A stretch of DNA of 19,403 nucleotides from an uncultured Eggerthella sp. (GTDB lineage: Bacteria; Actinomycetota; Coriobacteriia; Coriobacteriales; Eggerthellaceae): positions 1 through 19,403 of the forward strand of contig CAUASB010000018.1 in the NCBI GenBank assembly GCA_958431815.1, given 5' to 3'. The notes beneath the pieces are model-generated. The model was given only the letters and a program-made list of their open reading frames with translations. It had not been told where the DNA came from and ran no database searches. Both the position numbers and the translations under genes were made by a program. Below are positions 15,094 to 19,403 of this stretch, piece by piece. Position 1 is the stretch's first letter, and each line of letters starts with the position of its first letter.

Positions 15094-15224
15094 CTAAACC
15101 CCAGCTCCTTTACTGAAATAAAGCGAGTTTTATTGTAGGACCGCACGTTGTGCCAAAACGGCTATTAAGGCTTTTGTCAGGAAGAAGTTAGGTAGAAATT
15201 CCTTGATCGATGCTGCCTACATTA

Positions 15225-15236
15225 CCAGATATCTGG
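15225..15236. repeat. 12-bp perfect palindrome upstream of the DUF6323-type gene
   Basis: CCAGATATCTGG is a perfect palindrome 15 bases upstream of the candidate -35 at 15251 in the PAP2/DUF6323 divergent gap (15094-15308). It could be an operator for one or both genes. The rest of the gap holds no supported gene. Confidence 0.4.
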
Positions 15237-15250
15237 CAAAAATATCAGTC

Positions 15251-15279
15251 TTGAACTGCGGGTTTACAGGGTGTAATAA
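15251..15279 (+). promoter_or_regulatory. Candidate promoter for the DUF6323/DUF6179 pair
   Basis: TTGAAC (15251-15256) and TAATAA (15274-15279) are separated by exactly 17 bases. The expected start near 15286 gives a short leader that includes the GAGGAGG ribosome site at 15296-15302. The -10 match is modest. Confidence 0.4.
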
Positions 15280-15308
15280 GCCTTATCGACTAATTGAGGA
15301 GGCTTGGA

Positions 15309-15839
15309 ATGGAAGCATGTGGTTGGTTGTTGGCGAAAGGGTGCGCTCCGGTGTTGCAATCGCATACCCAAGCGCTATTGAAAGAAAGCGGCATTGAGCT
15401 TACTGCGGAAGAAGTGCAGCGTATCTTTGACCAGCGTGACGTTTCGCTGAGGGAGGCAGGTCGAGTCGAGTTCGGCAGTGGGTCTGTCGAGTTGGTCATT
15501 AACGCCTTTGCACGCTCAAGCGTGTTAGCGGCGCATGATGCGGCAAGTTCCTTATGCGCTGCAGTGGAGCTGTTTTACACGCTGCGGTCCTCCCTGGCAA
15601 TTGAAGTAGGCGATGCGGAAATCGTGGACGTATTGCTGGCAGCATTCGAAGAATGTCAAGGCGCGTGCGAGCTTATCGATGTTGACGTGGTGCTGAAGAA
15701 GTTCGAGCTAAGAGACGAAGGGTATTCGATTACCGACAGTGCCGGCAAAACCTATCACTGGGATCCGGCAGAATGGGAATACTCGGACCAAGCAGATGGC
15801 TGGGACGGAGAGCTGTGGGCCGGTGATTTTGATGCGTAG
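15309..15839 (+). CDS. DUF6323-type protein, function unknown
   Basis: A 176-residue soluble protein; the ATG at 15309 has GAGGAGG with 6-base spacing, so an earlier TTG at 15294 is unlikely. The sequence pattern (about 20 helical residues, then ELTAEEVQRIFDQRDVSLREAGRVEFG, then an INAF.SS helix and AVELFYTLRS) matches what I recall of DUF6323, a family common in Clostridia and found next to DUF6179. This is from memory and has not been searched. The C-terminus is acidic with aromatic residues (YHWDPAEWEYSD ... WAGDFDA). No membrane segment, signal peptide or catalytic motif is evident. The stop overlaps the start of the next gene by 8 bases, so the two are translationally coupled and probably act together. 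Confidence 0.7.
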   Translation: MEACGWLLAKGCAPVLQSHTQALLKESGIELTAEEVQRIFDQRDVSLREAGRVEFGSGSVELVINAFARSSVLAAHDAASSLCAAVELFYTLRSSLAIEVGDAEIVDVLLAAFEECQGACELIDVDVVLKKFELRDEGYSITDSAGKTYHWDPAEWEYSDQADGWDGELWAGDFDA

Positions 15840-16560
15840 CATGGACTTTGGCGTGCAAGGTGAGGGTCCGGTTTTGTCGAAGGTATCACTAGCGCAACGC
15901 GATAAGGGGACTGCTGAACGAAGCTTGTGCCACGCAGAGCAACGTGGATGCGATAATCATGGCTTGGAAACGCGAGCGTTCGAAGGCTTCAACGAAGTAG
16001 TGGCACATTTGACAACGCTGTACTGCCATGGTGAATCTTCTTCGCTCTCTGAATGTGAGATGTATCAGATTATGCGGTCGACGAGCTATGTATTGGGCAT
16101 TTCGGATACGGTTTCACCCGAGGCGCTGCGTGGTCTTGCAGGGAATCCGCAGTGTTTCTATGAGCAGAAGATTGCCGAGCTTGAACGTAGGGAGGCGGCC
16201 TTGATGCGCACGTGGCGGGAAGTGTGTGCAATGATGCCGCCCATTCGCAATATCTCGTTACGTGATACCTTGGCAAGCATCGGCGATGTGCCGGTGCGCT
16301 ACGATATTCGCTTTGCCGCCCACGAGGTACCGTGCGATATCCAATATCAGCTGAGTGTGCCCGTTGACGATTCGCTGGAAGGGCTCGATTATCTGGAAGC
16401 ATGGCTTGCCCAACTGAAGCGGGAAACAATATGGATTGCCCGTTTCACGCCGGAAAGCTGTATATCGGTGCTCGAAGAGGTATGCCCTGACTACCGCGGA
16501 CTGCATGTTAACCTTCTTGATTTACTGAAGCCCCACGAAAGCCGTCTGGTACGTGCGTAA
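15832..16560 (+). CDS. DUF6179-type protein, function unknown, possibly short
   Basis: The ATG at 15832 overlaps the upstream stop (ATGCGTAG) and gives 242 residues; an in-frame ATG at 15841 is an alternative. There is no strong ribosome site, which fits translational coupling. The segment HGESSSLSECEMYQIMRSTSYVLG and the later RYDIRFAAHEVPCDIQYQLSVP, DSLEGLDYLEAWLAQL and LHVNLLDLL match my memory of DUF6179, the usual neighbour of DUF6323. Family members I recall are longer, with sequence on both sides, so this copy may be reduced: its first 55 residues look low in conservation and it stops soon after the LLDLL segment. No membrane segments or known catalytic residues are seen. The gene is convergent with feoB; the 135-bp gap (16561-16695) has no clear terminator. 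Confidence 0.6.
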   Translation: MRSMDFGVQGEGPVLSKVSLAQRDKGTAERSLCHAEQRGCDNHGLETRAFEGFNEVVAHLTTLYCHGESSSLSECEMYQIMRSTSYVLGISDTVSPEALRGLAGNPQCFYEQKIAELERREAALMRTWREVCAMMPPIRNISLRDTLASIGDVPVRYDIRFAAHEVPCDIQYQLSVPVDDSLEGLDYLEAWLAQLKRETIWIARFTPESCISVLEEVCPDYRGLHVNLLDLLKPHESRLVRA

Positions 16561-16695
16561 GCCTAGACCGAGGTTTTCCTGCTTGCTCATAGATGCGGCA
16601 CAAGCAGCTGGTTAGCGGTTGCTTGAAGCGTCCAGAAGGCAAGCAGTAGGCTTAGCGTCAATCGCTGGAGGCGCCTGAGGGAAAAGCGCTGCGGT

Positions 16696-19221
16696 CTAAT
16701 GGCATCCGCACGATGTGTGGTTGCAGTCTTTGCAGGCAGTGCGCGCGGGTGTCAGGTCAATCTCCTTGTTCTGCAGCTTCAGGTACACGCCGATGGCTGC
16801 AGCGATAACAACGGCGGCCACAAGCCCCGTAAGGCTCAACTGGGCAATGCCGCCGGTTACCAACAACCCGAAGGCGTACACCACGTAGGAAACGATCCAG
16901 GCGATGCCGCATTGCAGCAGCACCATTTCCAGTGCGGCACGGGCGCCGCCTTGTTCGCTGCGCACGGTGGCGATGGCGGCTACGCAGGGCGTGTACAGCA
17001 GCACGAACGCCAAGAACGCCATGGCGGTTACCGGCGTGAACAGCATGGTGAGGTCGACCCCTTCGCCCATTACCTGGGTAAGAGTGGAAACCACGCTTTC
17101 CTTTGCCATGAAGCCCGTCATAAGCGCCGTTGCCACACGCCAGTCTCCGTAGCCGAGCGGGGCGAACAGCGGCGCTATAAGCCCGCCAATGGCTGCCAGA
17201 AGGCTGGTGTCAACGTCGTCTACCACGTTCAGATGGGCATCGAAGGTTTGCAGGAACCAGATGATCACGCACGCAGCCAGCACCACGGTGAACGCCTTCT
17301 TGATGAAGCCCTTCGCCTTGTCCCATACCAGGCGGGCAACGCTCTTAGCGGCTGGCAAGCGGTAGTTGGGCAGCTCCATAACGAACGGCACCGGCTGACC
17401 GCGGAAACGGGCGCGCTTCAGCACTGCGGCGAACACGATGCCGCAGAGCACGCCGAACACGTACATGCCGATCATCACCACCGGCTGCATTGCGCGTGGG
17501 AAGAACGCCGCGATGAGCATCGAATAGATGGGCAGCTTCGCGCTGCAGCTCATGAACGGCACCAGCATGGTGGTCATCTTGCGGTCGCGTTCACTGGAAA
17601 GCGTGCGCGTGGCCATGATGGAGGGAACCGAGCAGCCGAAGCCCATCAGCAGCGGAACGATGCTACGGCCCGAAAGGCCGATGCGGCGCATGGCACGGTC
17701 CATTACGAAGGCGACGCGCGCCATATAACCTGAGTCTTCCAAAATGGAAAGGAAGAAGAACAGGGTAACGATGGTGGGCAAGAATCCGATAACCGCGCCC
17801 ACACCAGCACCCACGCCGTCTACCAGCAGCGATTCGGCAACGGGGTTCAGCCCCCAAGCCTCAAGCGCATCGGCAAGGGCTGAAAGCGCAATGTCCACGC
17901 CATCGCTTACTAAATCGGAAAGCGTGCCGCCAATGGGCCCGAAGGTCATGGCGAACACGAACGCCATGATGGCGAAGAAGCAGGGGATGCCCGTGAAGCG
18001 CCCGGTGAGCAGCTTGTCTACTGCAACGCTGCGTTTGTGCTCGCGGCTTTCGTGTGGGCGCACCACCGTTTCGTCGCAGAGGTTCGAAAGGAAGGAAAAG
18101 CGCATGTTCGCCAGGGCGGCTTCGCTGTCCATTCCGGCGTCCTGTTCCATGGCGGCGATAAGCTCGCCGATGGAAGAAGTGGCGCTTGCGGGCAGGCTCA
18201 GCTTTTCCTGAATAAGCTCGTCGCCTTCCACCATCTTGGTGGCGGCGAAACGCAGGGGAATGTTCGCTTGCTCAGCGTAGGGCTCGATGATGTGGGCGGT
18301 TGCGTGGATACAGCGGTGCACGGCGCCCAGCGGGTCGTGCTCTTCTTCGCTGGTGGGGCAGAAGTCGATGTCTTCGGGCAACTCGCAGAAACGCGCCACA
18401 TGCAGGGCGTGGTCTACCAGCTCGTCGACGCCTTCGTTCTTCGCGGCGGAAATGGGAACTACCGGGATGCCCAGTTTGGCTTCCAGCTCGTTCACGCGGA
18501 TGGTGCCGCCGTTTTTTTCCACCTCGTCCATCATGTTCAGTGCCAGCACCATAGGAATGCCCAGCTCCATGATCTGCATGGTGAGGTACAGGTTGCGCTC
18601 AATGTTGGTGCCGTCGACGATGTTGATGATGCCGTCGGGCTTGGAATCAAGCAGGAAGTCGCGTGTGACGATTTCCTCGTTGGAATAGGGCGAAAGCGAG
18701 TACACGCCCGGCAGGTCGGTTACCGTGGCCTCGGAATGGCTGCGGATGGTGCCGTCCTTGCGATCAACGGTGACGCCGGGGAAGTTGCCCACGTGCTGGT
18801 TGGCGCCGGTAAGCTGGTTGAACAGCGTGGTTTTGCCGCAGTTCTGGTTTCCCACCAGAGCAAAGGTAAGCGGCCCTTTCTTGGCTGTTTCGCGCTGCGT
18901 ATGGCGACGGTAGTCGCCGGTGCCGGAAAGCTCGCCCAGGCCGGGGTGTTCGATGTCGGGGTAAATGCGGTGCTTTTTAGGACGTGCTTCAGGGTGCGCT
19001 TCGGGATTGACGCTTACGTTCTTCGCTTCTTCAAGGCGAAGGGTAAGTTCGAAGCCGCGCACGGTGATCTGGATCGGGTCGCCCATGGGGGCAACTTTCT
19101 GCAGCGTGATGGATGCGTTGGGGGTAAGGCCCATATCAAGCAGATGGCGCCTGATGGCACCCGATCCGCCAACCGATTCGACACTGGCATGCTGGCCTGG
19201 CTTAAGCTCGCTAAGAAGCAT
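16696..19221 (-). CDS. feoB: FeoA-FeoB fusion ferrous iron transporter with Cys-rich tail
   Basis: An 841-residue fusion for Fe(II) uptake across the cytoplasmic membrane. Residues 1-75 form a FeoA-type SH3-like domain (LSELKPGQ ... RRHLLDMGL ... ITVRGFELTLRLEEA). After a polar linker the FeoB G domain shows G1 GNQNCGKTT (124-132), the switch FPGVTVD with T151, G3 DLPG (169-172), G4 NMMD (229-232) and G5 SAAK. The membrane part has the two gate segments typical of FeoB, including GFGCSVPSIMATR and PFMSCSAKLPIY, and GFMAKESVVSTL near the end. A final helix leads to CKDCNHTSCGCH (830-841), resembling the separate FeoB-associated Cys-rich protein found in Firmicutes. The ATG at 19221 has AAAGGG nine bases upstream. 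Iron control (Fur/DtxR type) is expected, but I see no convincing box. Confidence 0.96.
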   Translation of the reverse strand: MLLSELKPGQHASVESVGGSGAIRRHLLDMGLTPNASITLQKVAPMGDPIQITVRGFELTLRLEEAKNVSVNPEAHPEARPKKHRIYPDIEHPGLGELSGTGDYRRHTQRETAKKGPLTFALVGNQNCGKTTLFNQLTGANQHVGNFPGVTVDRKDGTIRSHSEATVTDLPGVYSLSPYSNEEIVTRDFLLDSKPDGIINIVDGTNIERNLYLTMQIMELGIPMVLALNMMDEVEKNGGTIRVNELEAKLGIPVVPISAAKNEGVDELVDHALHVARFCELPEDIDFCPTSEEEHDPLGAVHRCIHATAHIIEPYAEQANIPLRFAATKMVEGDELIQEKLSLPASATSSIGELIAAMEQDAGMDSEAALANMRFSFLSNLCDETVVRPHESREHKRSVAVDKLLTGRFTGIPCFFAIMAFVFAMTFGPIGGTLSDLVSDGVDIALSALADALEAWGLNPVAESLLVDGVGAGVGAVIGFLPTIVTLFFFLSILEDSGYMARVAFVMDRAMRRIGLSGRSIVPLLMGFGCSVPSIMATRTLSSERDRKMTTMLVPFMSCSAKLPIYSMLIAAFFPRAMQPVVMIGMYVFGVLCGIVFAAVLKRARFRGQPVPFVMELPNYRLPAAKSVARLVWDKAKGFIKKAFTVVLAACVIIWFLQTFDAHLNVVDDVDTSLLAAIGGLIAPLFAPLGYGDWRVATALMTGFMAKESVVSTLTQVMGEGVDLTMLFTPVTAMAFLAFVLLYTPCVAAIATVRSEQGGARAALEMVLLQCGIAWIVSYVVYAFGLLVTGGIAQLSLTGLVAAVVIAAAIGVYLKLQNKEIDLTPARTACKDCNHTSCGCH

Positions 19222-19241
19222 CTGCGCAATCCCTTTCGTCT

Positions 19242-19268
19242 GGCCGGGCTACATGGGGAAGCCCGGCC
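19242..19268 (-). other. Strong GC hairpin in the feoAB leader
   Basis: GGCCGGGCT (19242-19250) and AGCCCGGCC (19260-19268) pair perfectly with a 9-base loop. In the feoAB transcript this stem ends about 20 bases before the ATG, just upstream of the ribosome site. No T-run follows on the minus strand, so it is not a normal terminator. It may be an operator or an RNA element affecting translation. AT-rich TATATA/CATATA words upstream (19290-19275) could supply a -10, but no good -35 is seen. Confidence 0.5.
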
Positions 19269-19292
19269 GTACGGTATATGAAGCTATATAAC

Positions 19293-19325
19293 AAAAAAGC
19301 TGGCTAGGTAATTTCCTAGCCAGCT
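19293..19325 (-). terminator. Rho-independent terminator of the tRNA-Pro transcript
   Basis: A perfect 11-bp stem, AGCTGGCTAGG / CCTAGCCAGCT (19298-19308 with 19315-19325), with a 6-base loop is followed on the minus strand by TTTTTT (19298-19293). It lies 8 bases past the tRNA CCA end and insulates the tRNA from feoAB, whose start is 72 bases on. Confidence 0.92.
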
Positions 19326-19333
19326 GATTTTGC

Positions 19334-19403
<70 letters not shown>

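Noticed and set aside
19298..19325. CTAGG ... CCTAG dyad upstream of feoAB as a DtxR/IdeR iron box
   Set aside because: The half-sites are too close (TAGG-N6-CCTA, not N9), and the dyad is simply the stem of the tRNA-Pro terminator with its T-run.

Overview
The window looks like chromosome from an anaerobic, fairly GC-rich actinobacterium, most likely class Coriobacteriia and probably Eggerthellaceae. The support is an oxygen-sensitive giant acyl-CoA dehydratase activase, a FeoA-FeoB ferrous iron transporter, a 2x[4Fe-4S] ferredoxin, GAGG/GGAGG-type ribosome binding sites with several GTG starts, and the overall codon style. The genus is not determined. All family names come from motifs read by eye; no search was run.

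Layout, left to right. (1) 1-2000 is a visibly more AT-rich accessory segment: lines sampled near 1-60 and 901-960 are about 40% GC, against 57% around 5101-5160. It holds a left-truncated PLD-nuclease/SF2-helicase gene (minus) divergent from a MutT-type Nudix hydrolase (plus), with a 19-bp hairpin in the shared gap. (2) 2181-7710: a TetR-type regulator immediately followed by a 1543-residue fused 2-hydroxyacyl-CoA dehydratase activase and a strong terminator. (3) 7636-7765: REP-like palindromic repeats. (4) 7852-9454: a TSUP (TauE/SafE) permease, a 73-residue zinc-ribbon-like protein behind a promoter bracketed by two identical dyad operators, and a convergent ferredoxin. (5) 9587-14291: a housekeeping operon, ileS-lspA-RluA-type pseudouridine synthase, closed by a strong terminator. 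(6) 14369-16560: a PAP2 phosphatase (minus) divergent from an overlapping pair that I recall as DUF6323/DUF6179. (7) 16696-19403 (minus): a FeoA-FeoB fusion with a Cys-rich tail, preceded by tRNA-Pro(GGG), whose 5' acceptor strand lies outside the window.

Functionally, ileS-lspA-rlu handle isoleucyl-tRNA charging, lipoprotein signal peptide removal and RNA pseudouridylation. FeoAB brings in the ferrous iron that the Fe-S enzymes here (activase, ferredoxin) need. The TetR gene probably controls the activase and so links it to a small-molecule signal. The least explained parts are the helicase-Nudix pair, the twin-operator zinc-ribbon gene, the palindromic repeat cluster and the DUF6323/DUF6179 pair.
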